Source of the DNA: UBA5793 sp040255465 | Lineage (GTDB): Bacteria > Planctomycetota > Phycisphaerae > Phycisphaerales > UBA5793 | NCBI GenBank assembly: GCA_040255465.1 | Contig: JBDZVA010000010.1 | Location: 7,774 to 71,773 of the forward strand | Length of the DNA stretch: 64,000 bases | Direction of reading: 5' to 3' | In this document: positions 42,627 through 52,604 of the stretch, one piece after another | Layout of the letters: every line of letters starts with the position of its first letter | Numbering within the stretch: the first letter of the stretch is position 1 | Notes under the pieces: model-generated | What the model was told of the DNA's origin: nothing | What the model saw: the letters and a program-made list of their open reading frames with translations, nothing else | Database searches by the model: none | Translations under genes and position numbers: made by a program

Positions 42627-43581
42627 ATCACCCATTGAACCCGCCGAACCATCTGCGGCCGATGAAGCGCCACTTCCCGATTCGCGCGGCCGGCTCGGTC
42701 TCAAGATCGCCGGCTTCATTCTCGGTCTGGCTCTGCTCGCGTGGATCATCTACGACGCCATCACCAAGCAGCAGTTCGCCGGTCTGGCCAACGCTTCGCC
42801 GTGGCAATACGCTGCCCTGCTCGCCTGCACGCTCGTCAGCGTCATCGCCAACGGAGGCATCTTCTGGGCCATCATCCGTCCGGTCGCCCGGATTCCCCTC
42901 TGGGACATCCAGTGCGTCAACGCCGCCGTCAATCTGCTCAATTACGCCCCGATTCGCCTCGGTCTGCTCACGCGCCTCGCGCACCATCGCCGGGTCGACC
43001 GCCTGCCATACTCGATCCTGCTCGGCTGGTACGCGGCCCTGGCGGGGCTCATGTTCATGACGCTTGGCTGCGTGCTCGCCGCGACGCTGATCCGCCCGCA
43101 GGTCGATGCGTGGTGGCTGGGCACGCTGGTGGCCCTGCTCGCAGCGGGATGTTCGCTCTCGGTGTGGGTCGGCTCGCACCGGCTGCTCGTCGGCCGCTGG
43201 CAGGGCGCCTCGAAGATGATTGCTGTGCCCCGAGCCGTCGCGCTCGCCGTCAGCCTTCGTCTTGTGGACATGGCGGCCTACGGCGGGCGTCTCTACCTCG
43301 CGATTGCCATCCTCGGCGTGGACCTCAGCCCGCGCGACGCGGTCTATCTCACCATCCTCAGCATGGTCTCCACCCTCGCTCCCATCGGCAGCGTCGGCTT
43401 TCGCGAGTTTGCCATCGCCAAGATCGGGCCGCTGCTGACCGACCCGACGCTCAGCACGCACATCGACGCCGCGGTGCTCCTCGATCGAGCCGGCGAAGTC
43501 GTGATCTTCATCCCACTGGGCATCCTGGCGCTGCTGTGGATGACGCGGCGCTGGCGTCAGGTCGCGCGTCTCGACGCCTGA
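42619..43581 (+). CDS. Lysylphosphatidylglycerol synthetase TM region-like (flippase) protein
   Basis: This 320-residue polytopic protein has about eight helices and the family traits of the UPF0104/LPG synthase membrane region, including NAAVNLLNYAPIRLGLLTRLAHHRRVDRLPYS and the late GSVGFREFAIAKIG. Members of the family move lipids or prenyl-sugars across membranes. GTG 42619 overlaps the glycosyltransferase stop. A role in moving the product of that enzyme is inference. Confidence 0.82.
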   Translation: MTESPIEPAEPSAADEAPLPDSRGRLGLKIAGFILGLALLAWIIYDAITKQQFAGLANASPWQYAALLACTLVSVIANGGIFWAIIRPVARIPLWDIQCVNAAVNLLNYAPIRLGLLTRLAHHRRVDRLPYSILLGWYAALAGLMFMTLGCVLAATLIRPQVDAWWLGTLVALLAAGCSLSVWVGSHRLLVGRWQGASKMIAVPRAVALAVSLRLVDMAAYGGRLYLAIAILGVDLSPRDAVYLTILSMVSTLAPIGSVGFREFAIAKIGPLLTDPTLSTHIDAAVLLDRAGEVVIFIPLGILALLWMTRRWRQVARLDA

Positions 43582-43827
43582 CATCGACACGCAGTTTCAT
43601 CGCGTTCGGCGCAACCTCCGCCGACTTGGACGCGCAGTTTTTGCCTGTACCACAGAGCAGACGGGCCTGCAAATGCGCCAGGCAAAGCTGTTCGAGTGGT
43701 ACGCCATTTGCAATCCAGCCGATGAGTAAGAAGTCCGCAGGCCATGGAGGGCCGCACTCAGAGCATCGGGTCGATGTCGGAATGGATTCCGTGTCAGCCC
43801 ACGTTCGCCCCCCAAAGGAGGCACGCG

Positions 43828-44205
43828 ATGTCCAGCATCGGAATTCAAATCCAGGGAAGTCAGTACGGCGGCTCAATCGATGTTGACTCGATGCGCGACC
43901 GGCTGACCGCCATGCGCGATCGAATGCAACAGGAGATCGACAACGGCAACTCCAGTGACAAACTGGCGGACCGTCTGGGCAAGGTCAACAGCCAGATCAA
44001 TCGCCTGGATCGACTCGACGGCCAGGACGTCACGATCAGCGCCAGTCGCGCCAAGGCCGAACTCGAGAATGGCATGCGATTCCTTTCCGAAGGCATGCAG
44101 TACCTCCAGAAGACCGGCGATGGCGAATCCACGGCCGCCAACAAGGTTGGACGCTGGTATGACCACCTCGAATCGGTCTACCGGACAATCGATCGTCGCG
44201 CCTGA
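43828..44205 (+). CDS. Small hypothetical coiled-coil protein
   Basis: This 125-residue soluble protein starts MSSIGIQIQGSQYGGSIDVDSM and then forms charged amphipathic helices (MRDRLTAMRDRMQQEIDNG, KLADRLGKVNSQINRLDRLD) typical of a coiled coil. The last part, RAKAELENGMRFLSEGMQYL, is also helical. AAAGGAGG lies six bases before ATG 43828, so the longer frame from 43744 is rejected. It lies 246 bp after the flippase-like gene, a gap in which I see nothing else. The family is unknown. Confidence 0.72.
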   Translation: MSSIGIQIQGSQYGGSIDVDSMRDRLTAMRDRMQQEIDNGNSSDKLADRLGKVNSQINRLDRLDGQDVTISASRAKAELENGMRFLSEGMQYLQKTGDGESTAANKVGRWYDHLESVYRTIDRRA

Positions 44206-44272
44206 GTTCGGCGGCGGGTGGGTGTATGCGGGAGGAGTCTCAGGCCGCGCGGCCACGACGCGCGGCGGCGGC

Positions 44273-46276
44273 TCAGCTTGAGCGCCCGGTCCAGTGGTTG
44301 AACCAGGTGGAAGCGGCGTAGAGCAAGCCGAATCCCGCGGCGCTGACCACGGTGCCAACGAAGAGGACCAGCCAGGTGAATTCGGCGGGGTTCAGTTCGG
44401 TGTTCCAGAACTGCAGGTCGTACACTGGCGCTCCACGCCAGCCCGACGAGCCGAGATACTCGCTCATCACTCCGAACCAATAGAACGGGTTGATGAGAAG
44501 CGACACGCCGATCATGTCGTCAACGCGGCTGTTCCAGCCGCGCAGCGCCGTGATCAGGCCGATCCCCGCCGGCAGTCCACCCCAGAGCATGATGGCCAGT
44601 CCCAGATTGGTCGCCATCGCGGTCATGCTGCGCTTGAACCACAGGCTGAGCACGGCGCCCGTGCAGGCCAACAGGATTGAGAACGCAATCGACACCACCG
44701 CCAACTGAAGCGCCAGCAACAGCAGCACTGAGTGTCGCGACGAGTAGTACAGCAACTCCAGCATCAGCACCACCAGCGGGATCATGGCGATCTTGAGCGA
44801 GCCCAGAGCCTTGGTCCACAGGATCGTGATCGGCTTCAACGGCACGCACAACAGCACTTCCCACGACCGCGCCTGCTGTTCCGAGGCAATCACCGTCGGG
44901 CTCACGACACAGGCGACCACCAGCTGCGCGATCATCGCCAGAAAAATCAGCGGCACCAACATATCGACTTCACTGCGAACCTCCGCCTCGATGTTGTACC
45001 AGGCGAGCAGCGCCAGGATCAGCAGCGAAACCACCGCGACGGTAATGGGTCGCCGCAGGATCGTGAAGCGCATCTCGCGCCAGAGGATGGCGTTGTCCCA
45101 GACTTTGGGCACGGCCAACTCATTTCCAGTAGCCGCCGATCCCGCCGCTGAAGCGACGACCACCGGATTCGGCGCCGCCTCCGCCGATTCTCCTGCCGCG
45201 GCAGGCACTGCGATCGGCGGCGCGCTAACGCCGCGCCAGCGGAACAGGCGGACGATCCAGTTCACCGCATGTTGCTCTGCCGCAGCCATGCGCTTGTTCG
45301 CCGTCCGCCGAAGCAGCGGAACCGCCAACAGCAGCAGCACCGCGGATGACCCGATGTTGATCGCGTTGATGGTCATGAACGCGTACTGGGTCGGCCAGGG
45401 CACGATGCTGCCCATGCTCGTCTCGTACGTCAACAGAACCATCGCCACGACCGGGTTGATGTGCATCATGAGGAAGGGATACGCCTCCCAGTCGAAGACC
45501 CACGCGTCGGTGGGCAGCCACGGCATGAACTGTTTGACGATGCCGACGACCAGAAACACGGACGCGACGGCAATGAGCGGGATCGCGAACCACCACAGCG
45601 CCAGCCAGAAGTACGTCATCGCCACCGCCCTCCACCCCCGCGCTTCCCAGCACGAGAGCAGGATCGCGACTGACGCCCCCAGCAGCGCCGTGCTCAGCGA
45701 CAACGCCTCAAGGCGAATCAGTTGATCAAGCGTGAAGCCGCCATAGGTGCGCATCGCCAGCAGCAGCGGCGCCGAGAGCAGCACCAGCAGGCCAATGTAC
45801 ACAAAGCGGCTGAGCATCTTGCCGACGATAATTTGGGCAGCGCTCAGTGGCGTGATCAGCAGGACATCCAGCGAGCGATCCTCGATCTCATCGCTCACGC
45901 ACGATCCCGTCAGCATCGGAGCGACCAGGATGAGCACGACGAGCTGAATCCAGCCCAGCGTCAGCGAGAGCGCCTCGCCCGTCTGACTCTGGCGCTGAAG
46001 CACCTCCGCGGTCGACTGCGTCATCGATCCCTGGATCACCGCCCACCAGGTCAGGAGCAGCGCCGTCACGAGCAGCAGCAGGTAGCCCGCCCGCAGAAAG
46101 TACGTGCGCTTGCGCCGCGACGAAACCTTGAGTTCTTTGAGCAGGATGGGATTGACGACCAGGCCCCACCCGGCCCCGAGCAGCCGAACGGGCCAGCCGA
46201 GAGCGTGAACCAGCGCCGCAGCCCGCGAAGCGCGCCGCGCCGATCCGGCATTCGCGCTGGTTGAGGCTCCGGTCAA
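44273..46276 (-). CDS. Double ABC-2 type permease, last gene of the MoxR operon
   Basis: This 667-residue membrane protein has two ABC-2-like halves: about residues 40-330 with six helices and again about 395-660 with six helices. They are separated by a hydrophilic loop rich in Ala and Pro. Each half opens with the PILLKELKVSSRRKRTYFL- or AILWREMRFTILRRPITV-type motif of this family, and CVSDEIEDRSLDVLLITPLSA is the coupling region. Its start overlaps the ATPase stop by ATGA. It should form an exporter with the preceding ATPase; the substrate is unknown. Confidence 0.87.
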   Translation of the reverse strand: MTGASTSANAGSARRASRAAALVHALGWPVRLLGAGWGLVVNPILLKELKVSSRRKRTYFLRAGYLLLLVTALLLTWWAVIQGSMTQSTAEVLQRQSQTGEALSLTLGWIQLVVLILVAPMLTGSCVSDEIEDRSLDVLLITPLSAAQIIVGKMLSRFVYIGLLVLLSAPLLLAMRTYGGFTLDQLIRLEALSLSTALLGASVAILLSCWEARGWRAVAMTYFWLALWWFAIPLIAVASVFLVVGIVKQFMPWLPTDAWVFDWEAYPFLMMHINPVVAMVLLTYETSMGSIVPWPTQYAFMTINAINIGSSAVLLLLAVPLLRRTANKRMAAAEQHAVNWIVRLFRWRGVSAPPIAVPAAAGESAEAAPNPVVVASAAGSAATGNELAVPKVWDNAILWREMRFTILRRPITVAVVSLLILALLAWYNIEAEVRSEVDMLVPLIFLAMIAQLVVACVVSPTVIASEQQARSWEVLLCVPLKPITILWTKALGSLKIAMIPLVVLMLELLYYSSRHSVLLLLALQLAVVSIAFSILLACTGAVLSLWFKRSMTAMATNLGLAIMLWGGLPAGIGLITALRGWNSRVDDMIGVSLLINPFYWFGVMSEYLGSSGWRGAPVYDLQFWNTELNPAEFTWLVLFVGTVVSAAGFGLLYAASTWFNHWTGRSS

Positions 46277-47196
46277 CTGACTTCTCCCTTGGTCAGCACG
46301 AGGAAAACATCCTCGAGCTTCACGGTGCGCGGCTGCATGACTTCCAGCCCGATACCGGCGGCAACCAGCGCGGCCGGAACCGCGCGCGACGCCTCGCGCT
46401 CGCCTTCGATCATGATGACCAGTCGATCGTTTTCAACTTCCACAGAGGTCACGACGTCGAGGCCCCGCAGCACGATCGCCGCTTTCTCGTGGTCATCAAC
46501 TCGAAGTTCGATGCCCTTGTGCAGGCCGCTCTTTCGGATCGCGTCATCAATCGACCCGCTGAAGAGCAGGTGGCCCTTTTCGATGATGCCGATGGTGTTG
46601 CACATCTCATGCAGTTCGGAGAGGATGTGCGACGACACCATGATCGTCTTGCCCATCCGGCGCAATTCCATGAGCAGGCTGCGGATCTCAATACGCGCTC
46701 GCGGATCGAGGCCCGACGCGGGCTCGTCGAGCAGCAGCACGTCCGGATCGTGGATGAGCACGCGCGCCACCCCCAGCCGCTGCTGCATGCCACGCGACAG
46801 GCTGTCCACCATCGCATCGCGCTTCGAAGTGAGATCCGTCAGGTCGAGCACGTCACCGACGATCTTTTTGCGATCGCGCCGCGGCATCCCGTAGGCCGAG
46901 GCAAAAAAGTCGAGGTACTCGTGCACGCGCAGGTCGGCGTAGACGCCGAGAAAATCGGGCATGTAGCCGATGAGGCGCCGGATCTTCGGGCCGTGCGTCG
47001 CGCACGGCATGCCGCACACGCTGGCAAAGCCGCTTTCGGGCTTGAGCAGGCAGGCCAGGATCTTCATCGTCGTGCTCTTGCCGGCTCCATTGGGTCCGAT
47101 GAAGCCGAACACATCGCCGCGCTCAAGTTTCAGCGAGAGGTTGTCCAGAGCCGTGAGCGAGCCGAAGCGCTTGGTCACGTGCTTCAGTTCAATCAT
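46273..47196 (-). CDS. ABC exporter ATP-binding protein of the MoxR operon
   Basis: This 307-residue ATPase has Walker A GPNGAGKST (34-42), signature SLSRGMQQRLGVARVLI, Walker B VLLLDEPASGLDPRARIE and the switch His in SSHILSELHEM. It belongs to the GldA/NatA-like group of exporters. It overlaps the membrane protein gene before it and the permease gene after it by 4 bp each, so all three are coupled. Confidence 0.92.
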   Translation of the reverse strand: MIELKHVTKRFGSLTALDNLSLKLERGDVFGFIGPNGAGKSTTMKILACLLKPESGFASVCGMPCATHGPKIRRLIGYMPDFLGVYADLRVHEYLDFFASAYGMPRRDRKKIVGDVLDLTDLTSKRDAMVDSLSRGMQQRLGVARVLIHDPDVLLLDEPASGLDPRARIEIRSLLMELRRMGKTIMVSSHILSELHEMCNTIGIIEKGHLLFSGSIDDAIRKSGLHKGIELRVDDHEKAAIVLRGLDVVTSVEVENDRLVIMIEGEREASRAVPAALVAAGIGLEVMQPRTVKLEDVFLVLTKGEVS

Positions 47197-49526
47197 GGCT
47201 CGTTTCCTTTCGCTTCAGCAGCCAGCGGCTGGGCCGGGACGATCAGTCGCAACTGCAGAGTCTCGCTCCACTCGGTCTCCACGGGCGAGCCGTCGCGCGT
47301 CAGTTCCACATCACTGCGATGGTCAAACGAGATCAGGATGGCGGCGTACTCCGGCCCCAGCGCCGCCAGGCGCTTGCCAATCTCACGATGCCCGGGAATC
47401 TGGAACGACAGATCATTGACCCAGCCCGCCACCCAGTCGGTCTGGTAGTAGCCCCACGAATTCGCCGTGCCCTGACTCTTGCGCAACTTGGCCGCGTCTC
47501 GATCGCCCGGGTCACGCGGAATGGTCGCAGCGGCAACGCGGCCGCTCGAGAGTTCCACGCTTTCCCGCCGGTACCACCCCTCGTTCCATTCCACGGCGAC
47601 CACGCGCCCGCTCCAGCCGGCCGGGGCGTTCACATCAACCTCGACCCGGTCACGCGCGCGATCGAAGCGCACCGCGCCGGTGATCTCGGGCAGGTCGATC
47701 GGGCCGCGCTCCTGAAGCCATCGCACATTCTCCAATGGGACGCCGATCGAGACAACGCTGGCGCCACTCGACCCCTGGCGAATCGGCGTCGTCGTCGTCG
47801 AGGTTTCATCGCCATAGTAATACCAGTACGGCGGATTCCAGCACGTCGGCGTCTGCCAGACGCCCGCGCCCAAGCCGTCGATCGCGTAGCGCCCGCCGCG
47901 GGCTGATGAGATCGCCGTAAACGACGTGGCTGTGCCCTGCGCAGCGCCCGACCAGGCGTCGACGATCGTCGTGCGCGAGGCGCGGGCTCGACCGTAGCTG
48001 ACCGACTCCTGCGCAAAGTAGATCGCCCCGCACGCCAGCAGCACGAGGATCGGGCAGGTGATCCACGTCAGCGGTTCGCGCGAGGTCCACCGCAGCACGA
48101 AATAATCAACCGGACCGATGAGCAGCACCAGCAGCAACAGCGCGATGGAGATCGCGCCAAACAACCCGTGACTGATCCCGAAAGGCGCGCTCAGCTTGTC
48201 GATGATGTCGTTGACGGCCGTGGTGGCCAGCGTGGCGTCGACCGACCGGTAACCGCCGTAGTAGGCGCCCGACTGCGGCGGCGTCGAAGAGACCGCCGTG
48301 AGGATCGACCCGACGTGCGAGAGGCAATGCCACCAGCCCACACCGCGCAGCTCGCGAGCGCCGCCGCCGGCCAGTGACGCCGGATCAACTCCAACGAGTG
48401 TGATCGACCCAAGCCCGTAGGGACCCGTGGCAATGTTTCCTCGCCGCCTGGTTCCCCCCGCCTTCTTCGTGAGAAGCGGGTTGTACCACTCTTCCGCCTG
48501 CCGAACAGTCCAGCCGGACTCGATCGCTTCCGGGGCAAGTTCAATGGCCCGCGTGTAGAGATGCCGCCCGCTGAACGCGGCAATCTCGCGTTCCAGCGTC
48601 GGCAGGTACTGGTTGTACCAGCCCATGGCGGATTCGCTGTTGACCGACAGCGTCTCCCGGCCCGGCGTCGGCAGTTTCGCATTCGGATCGAGCCCCAGCG
48701 CGATCGCTCCCTGCAGCACCTCCGCAAGTGCCGGGTTGAATTCAGTCGAGTTGTATTCATCAAACGAAATCGGCCAGTTCAGATCGCCGAGCACGTTGCG
48801 GTACGTTTGCAGTTGATTCGTCACGGTGATCGCCAGTTGCCCGCCCTGCCGCACCCAGTCCAGCAGCGTGCGAATCTGAATCGCATCGAGGCGGTCCGGC
48901 TGGAGATCTTCGAGCAGCACAAGCGACACGCCGTCGTATCCGGGCCACTCGCGCGGCAGGTCCGCCGCTTTGACTTCTTCCACCTTCACCGGACTGACGT
49001 TGCCGTGATCAAACACCCAGCCGCTGCGGGGCATGGTGGACTTGCCCACCGCCATCACAATGGCCTGGTCGTCATCGATCGTCCACCAGCCGGCCATCCC
49101 CGACGCATTCACCTTCCCCTGCACGAGCAGCCGGCCGCGACTGTCGCGCAGGGCCACTTCGATGTCGCTCACATCCGCGAGCGATCGTCCATACACGACC
49201 GCGATCGAGTTCTTGCCCGGCTGGATCGTCACATCGCGCGTGAGCAGCGCGGAGTAGACGCTGTCCTGGGGCACGCGGACTTCGACTCGCGCCGCCAGCG
49301 GATCGCCGGTCATCGCTTCACCGGGCTTGCCAACCCACGAGATTTCCACGCGGATTGGGAAATAGTGGTTCGGCCGCACCGCTCCGCCGTGTCCGACCGC
49401 CACATCCAGCACGGGTTCCGGCTCAGCGACCGCCTCGCGCCCGCCCAGCAGCAGCAAACCGATACACAACCACACGACCGACCAGAACGGCAGCAGCGCA
49501 ACTCGACGATAATGTCCGGCCAGCAT
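47193..49526 (-). CDS. GATase-like membrane protein of the MoxR operon
   Basis: This protein has 777 residues with a signal or anchor helix near residues 8-28. The extracytoplasmic part includes beta-rich stretches and a Rossmann-like class I glutamine amidotransferase-like segment (YDGVSLVLLEDLQPDRLDAIQIRTLLDWVRQGGQLAI). Then, around residues 465-525, come two helices (FGAISIALLLLVLLIGPVDYFVL and the following WITCPILVLLACGAI). A second outer domain completes the protein. It starts at ATG 49526, overlapping the previous stop by one base (TGATG). It may link the VWA proteins to the ABC exporter; function unknown. Confidence 0.78.
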   Translation of the reverse strand: MLAGHYRRVALLPFWSVVWLCIGLLLLGGREAVAEPEPVLDVAVGHGGAVRPNHYFPIRVEISWVGKPGEAMTGDPLAARVEVRVPQDSVYSALLTRDVTIQPGKNSIAVVYGRSLADVSDIEVALRDSRGRLLVQGKVNASGMAGWWTIDDDQAIVMAVGKSTMPRSGWVFDHGNVSPVKVEEVKAADLPREWPGYDGVSLVLLEDLQPDRLDAIQIRTLLDWVRQGGQLAITVTNQLQTYRNVLGDLNWPISFDEYNSTEFNPALAEVLQGAIALGLDPNAKLPTPGRETLSVNSESAMGWYNQYLPTLEREIAAFSGRHLYTRAIELAPEAIESGWTVRQAEEWYNPLLTKKAGGTRRRGNIATGPYGLGSITLVGVDPASLAGGGARELRGVGWWHCLSHVGSILTAVSSTPPQSGAYYGGYRSVDATLATTAVNDIIDKLSAPFGISHGLFGAISIALLLLVLLIGPVDYFVLRWTSREPLTWITCPILVLLACGAIYFAQESVSYGRARASRTTIVDAWSGAAQGTATSFTAISSARGGRYAIDGLGAGVWQTPTCWNPPYWYYYGDETSTTTTPIRQGSSGASVVSIGVPLENVRWLQERGPIDLPEITGAVRFDRARDRVEVDVNAPAGWSGRVVAVEWNEGWYRRESVELSSGRVAAATIPRDPGDRDAAKLRKSQGTANSWGYYQTDWVAGWVNDLSFQIPGHREIGKRLAALGPEYAAILISFDHRSDVELTRDGSPVETEWSETLQLRLIVPAQPLAAEAKGNEP

Positions 49527-51613
49527 CACACGTACGCCTTGCGGTTGTAGACCACCCACTCCACGCACAGGAACGCCAGCGCCGCCAGCAGCGCCCACGG
49601 CCAGAGATTGCGCTTGCGCACTCCCGACTCGGCATCCACCGTGTCCACCGCATCGCGTCCAAAGCGAACCGACTCCGCTGTGGCGATGTCGCCTTCCGCC
49701 TCGTCGAAAAAGTTCACCGCCACCGCCCGAGTCTGTTCATCCGGCGTGCTCGGCGTGCGGTACTTGAATACGTACAGCCCCGCCAGATCGGAGGCATAAC
49801 TCGTCATCGACGGGTCAATCGGCTTGAGCGGAACCGCCACCCCATCGGGGCGCACGATCGAAATATCCGTCGCCGTGGAAGGCAGCCGCGCCACGATGGC
49901 CTGACCGGGGCGCAGCGCTTCTTCCGTCAGCGCATCCCCCAGCCGGCCGAGGTAGTCCAGCGCATTTTGCATGAACTTGACAAGATTCACGTCAAACGGC
50001 CAGTTCGACGCCACCGGGCGAAACTGCACGGCAATCACCGACACCCCGCGCTGAAACGCCTCAACCACAATCGGCCCGTTTGAACCTTCCACCAGCACGC
50101 TCGCCTCGCGCGGCACTTCGAGCGGCCACGTCGGCGACATGAACAGCGAGTGGTAGTTCATGTTCAGGTTGACCGGATGATCCTCTTTCCACGCCAGGGC
50201 CGTGTTGTTCGTCTTCGATTCACCCCGGGAAAACCCGGGCAGCGGCGGCAGGATGCCGAACGTCAAGTATCGGCCGGGGCCGAGTTTTTCAACTTCGACG
50301 CCATCGAGGATGATCAGGTCGTACTTCTCCGTTTCACCCGACGAGACGAGGTTCGAAAAATGCTCGGGCGAGAGGTTTTCGATGCGCTGCAGGAACGGAA
50401 TGCCCGCCATCGCCGACTCGATGATCCACCCGTCCGCCGGCGCCACCAGTCCGACGGTCAGTTGCTTGGCCGGCGGGATCACCGTGTACGCGACGTTGTC
50501 CACCGCCAGGTCATCGGCGGCGTGCAGGCGGATCCCGACCGTCAGGCCGCGCGGATCGGTCAGCGCGAAGGTCACCGAATTGGAGCCGGGTTTGAGTTGA
50601 GGCGGAGCATCCGGATCGGCCGATCCAGGCGCGCTGCTGTTGGAAGGCGGCGCTTCGCCACCCTCGGCCGGCGCCGCACCGGACTCGGCGACCACCCGCG
50701 GATCCGCCTGCGACGCTGCTTCGATCTCCAGCGTGCGGGTCCTGACGAGCAAGTCACCCACTGAAAGATCGACGTCGATGGTGCGCGGCTGCTGCGAGTA
50801 ATTCGCCACGCGCACATAAATCTCCAGATTCTCCGCGTCGTCCAGCGAGCGCCGCGCGCCCAGCGCCGCGATGCCGACGTTCCAGCTTCCCTTGCTCTTG
50901 CCGACGGGTCGGTAGACGACAGGCTCGTTCTTCCGCGCGACTTGATCCGCCAGATCGTGAATTCGGCCGTCGGAGAACAGCAGCAGCGTTGCCGGCGGCC
51001 CGACATCGCGCCCCGGCCCCTCGGGATCGGTGTTGATCGTGTACGCGCGGGCCAGCTCGATCGCCTCGCCGATCGCCGTCCCGCCATGCGAGGGTGCAAT
51101 GCGATTAATCGCCTCGATGAGTTGCGCCTTGCTCGAAGTAAAACCGCTGTACACCTGGGCTTCATCGCTGAAGCCGATGACCATGACTTCTTCCGTGTCG
51201 GCGGCGCTGCCGAGAATGCCTCCCGACTTCATGCCGTTGACATACTCGATCGCCTGCCGCTTGGCTTCGTCAAGGCGGTTGCCCTCGCCGTCAACATCGG
51301 TGGCGGACATGCTCGCGGATCGGTCGATGAGGATCACCGTCCGCGCTCCGCGGCGGATCTCGCCGACATACTCCGGCTGCGCGATCGCCAGCAGGATCAG
51401 AATCAGCACGATCAACTGCAGCAGCAGGAGCCAGCTCATCCGCAACCGCTGGAACAGCGCGTTCGCCTGCAGGTCCTGCACCGACTGTCGCCAGAGGAGC
51501 GTCGATGGAATGTAGTGCTCGCGCCGGCGGAGCTTGAGAAAATAGAGCAGGATGAGCGGCGGAATGAGACACGCCGCCACCACCGCCGCCAGCCATGGAG
51601 TCGCCCACATCAT
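49526..51613 (-). CDS. BatA-like VWA-domain membrane protein
   Basis: This 695-residue protein opens with the BatA N-terminal region: a helix, LLYFLKLRRREHYIPSTLLW, and a second helix WLLLLQLIVLILILLAIAQP. A VWA domain follows with the MIDAS motif VILIDRSASMSATD and the later THGGTAIGE-like SHGGTAIGEAI. The rest is a long beta-rich extracytoplasmic region and a final helix (LWPWALLAALAFLCVEWVVY). It overlaps DUF58 before and the GATase-like gene after it. Confidence 0.86.
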   Translation of the reverse strand: MMWATPWLAAVVAACLIPPLILLYFLKLRRREHYIPSTLLWRQSVQDLQANALFQRLRMSWLLLLQLIVLILILLAIAQPEYVGEIRRGARTVILIDRSASMSATDVDGEGNRLDEAKRQAIEYVNGMKSGGILGSAADTEEVMVIGFSDEAQVYSGFTSSKAQLIEAINRIAPSHGGTAIGEAIELARAYTINTDPEGPGRDVGPPATLLLFSDGRIHDLADQVARKNEPVVYRPVGKSKGSWNVGIAALGARRSLDDAENLEIYVRVANYSQQPRTIDVDLSVGDLLVRTRTLEIEAASQADPRVVAESGAAPAEGGEAPPSNSSAPGSADPDAPPQLKPGSNSVTFALTDPRGLTVGIRLHAADDLAVDNVAYTVIPPAKQLTVGLVAPADGWIIESAMAGIPFLQRIENLSPEHFSNLVSSGETEKYDLIILDGVEVEKLGPGRYLTFGILPPLPGFSRGESKTNNTALAWKEDHPVNLNMNYHSLFMSPTWPLEVPREASVLVEGSNGPIVVEAFQRGVSVIAVQFRPVASNWPFDVNLVKFMQNALDYLGRLGDALTEEALRPGQAIVARLPSTATDISIVRPDGVAVPLKPIDPSMTSYASDLAGLYVFKYRTPSTPDEQTRAVAVNFFDEAEGDIATAESVRFGRDAVDTVDAESGVRKRNLWPWALLAALAFLCVEWVVYNRKAYV

Positions 51614-52554
51614 TTGAGCAGGCCCCTCTTGCGCAGGTAATCAAGCACGAGCGTGTCCATGCTCATGTCCGTTCGCAGCACCATGTGCACCATCGAGCGG
51701 CGAATGCAGTGGTCGCGCAGCTGCCCGCAATACGCGTTCAGATTCTCCTTGTACCGCTTGAGCAGCGCCGCCGACACCGACACTTCAGCCGTATTGCCGT
51801 CCTCCATGTCGCGCAACTTGAGATCGCCGCTCAGTGCATTTGATGCGCCGGGGTCGATCTCCTGTGGACTGAGCGTCTGCATGATGAACGTGTCAAACCC
51901 GCCGCCGACGAGATAGCGCAGCCCCTTTTCGTAGCCCGTCTTATAGAGGAAGTCCGAAAGGATGACCATCACCCCGCGCCCCTGCCGGCTCAGCGCGACG
52001 GTCTTCATCGCCGCTTCAAAGTTGCTCGTTCCGTCGGGCTGGAGTTCGAGAATCCACTGCCCCATCTGCTGCGTCTTGCGCCGGCCGCGCAGGTTGGTCA
52101 ATCGATGCTTGACCCCTTCGCCAAACGACACGAGCGTGACGCGGTTGTAATTCACCAGGCCGATGTACCCCAGCGCCATGGCAAGCTTCTGGCAGAACGT
52201 GAGCTTGTCCGGCTCGCCGTAATCCATCGACATCGACGAATCGATCACGATGAAGAACGACAGGTCCTCCTCTTCGAGGAACATCTTGAGAAAGAGCTGG
52301 TCGAGCCGCGCGTAGACGTTCCAGTCGATGTAGCGCAGATCGTCGCCGGGCACATAATTGCGATAGTCGGCAAACTCGACGCTCTGGCCGCGCTTCTTGC
52401 TTCGCCGCTCGCCCTGAAGTTTGCCGGCAAAAATCTTGCGCGACACGACGTCGAGCTGATCCAGCCGCGACATGAGCCGCGAATCGATCAAATCATCAAT
52501 CCGCTGGGGCCGCTTGCGGCGACTCTGGGGCATGGCAGTGGAGGCCTGCGTCAT
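51610..52554 (-). CDS. DUF58 domain protein
   Basis: This 314-residue protein has the DUF58 signature GQSVEFADYRNYVPGDDLRYIDWNVYARLDQLFLKMF, followed by a VWA-like part with the MIDAS-type sequence VIDSSMSMDYGE. DUF58 proteins accompany MoxR ATPases and are thought to help assemble or activate partner complexes. It lies 50 bp after the MoxR gene and overlaps the BatA-like gene by 4 bp. Confidence 0.91.
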   Translation of the reverse strand: MTQASTAMPQSRRKRPQRIDDLIDSRLMSRLDQLDVVSRKIFAGKLQGERRSKKRGQSVEFADYRNYVPGDDLRYIDWNVYARLDQLFLKMFLEEEDLSFFIVIDSSMSMDYGEPDKLTFCQKLAMALGYIGLVNYNRVTLVSFGEGVKHRLTNLRGRRKTQQMGQWILELQPDGTSNFEAAMKTVALSRQGRGVMVILSDFLYKTGYEKGLRYLVGGGFDTFIMQTLSPQEIDPGASNALSGDLKLRDMEDGNTAEVSVSAALLKRYKENLNAYCGQLRDHCIRRSMVHMVLRTDMSMDTLVLDYLRKRGLLK

Positions 52555-52604
52555 CGAATCGGCATTCCCTTCTCGACATCATGCGGGATCATGTCCCGCT
52601 TGTT

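Noticed and set aside
46261..47448. 395-residue plus-strand frame opposite the ABC ATPase gene
   Set aside because: It is antisense to a gene with all ABC motifs and has a shadow-type composition.
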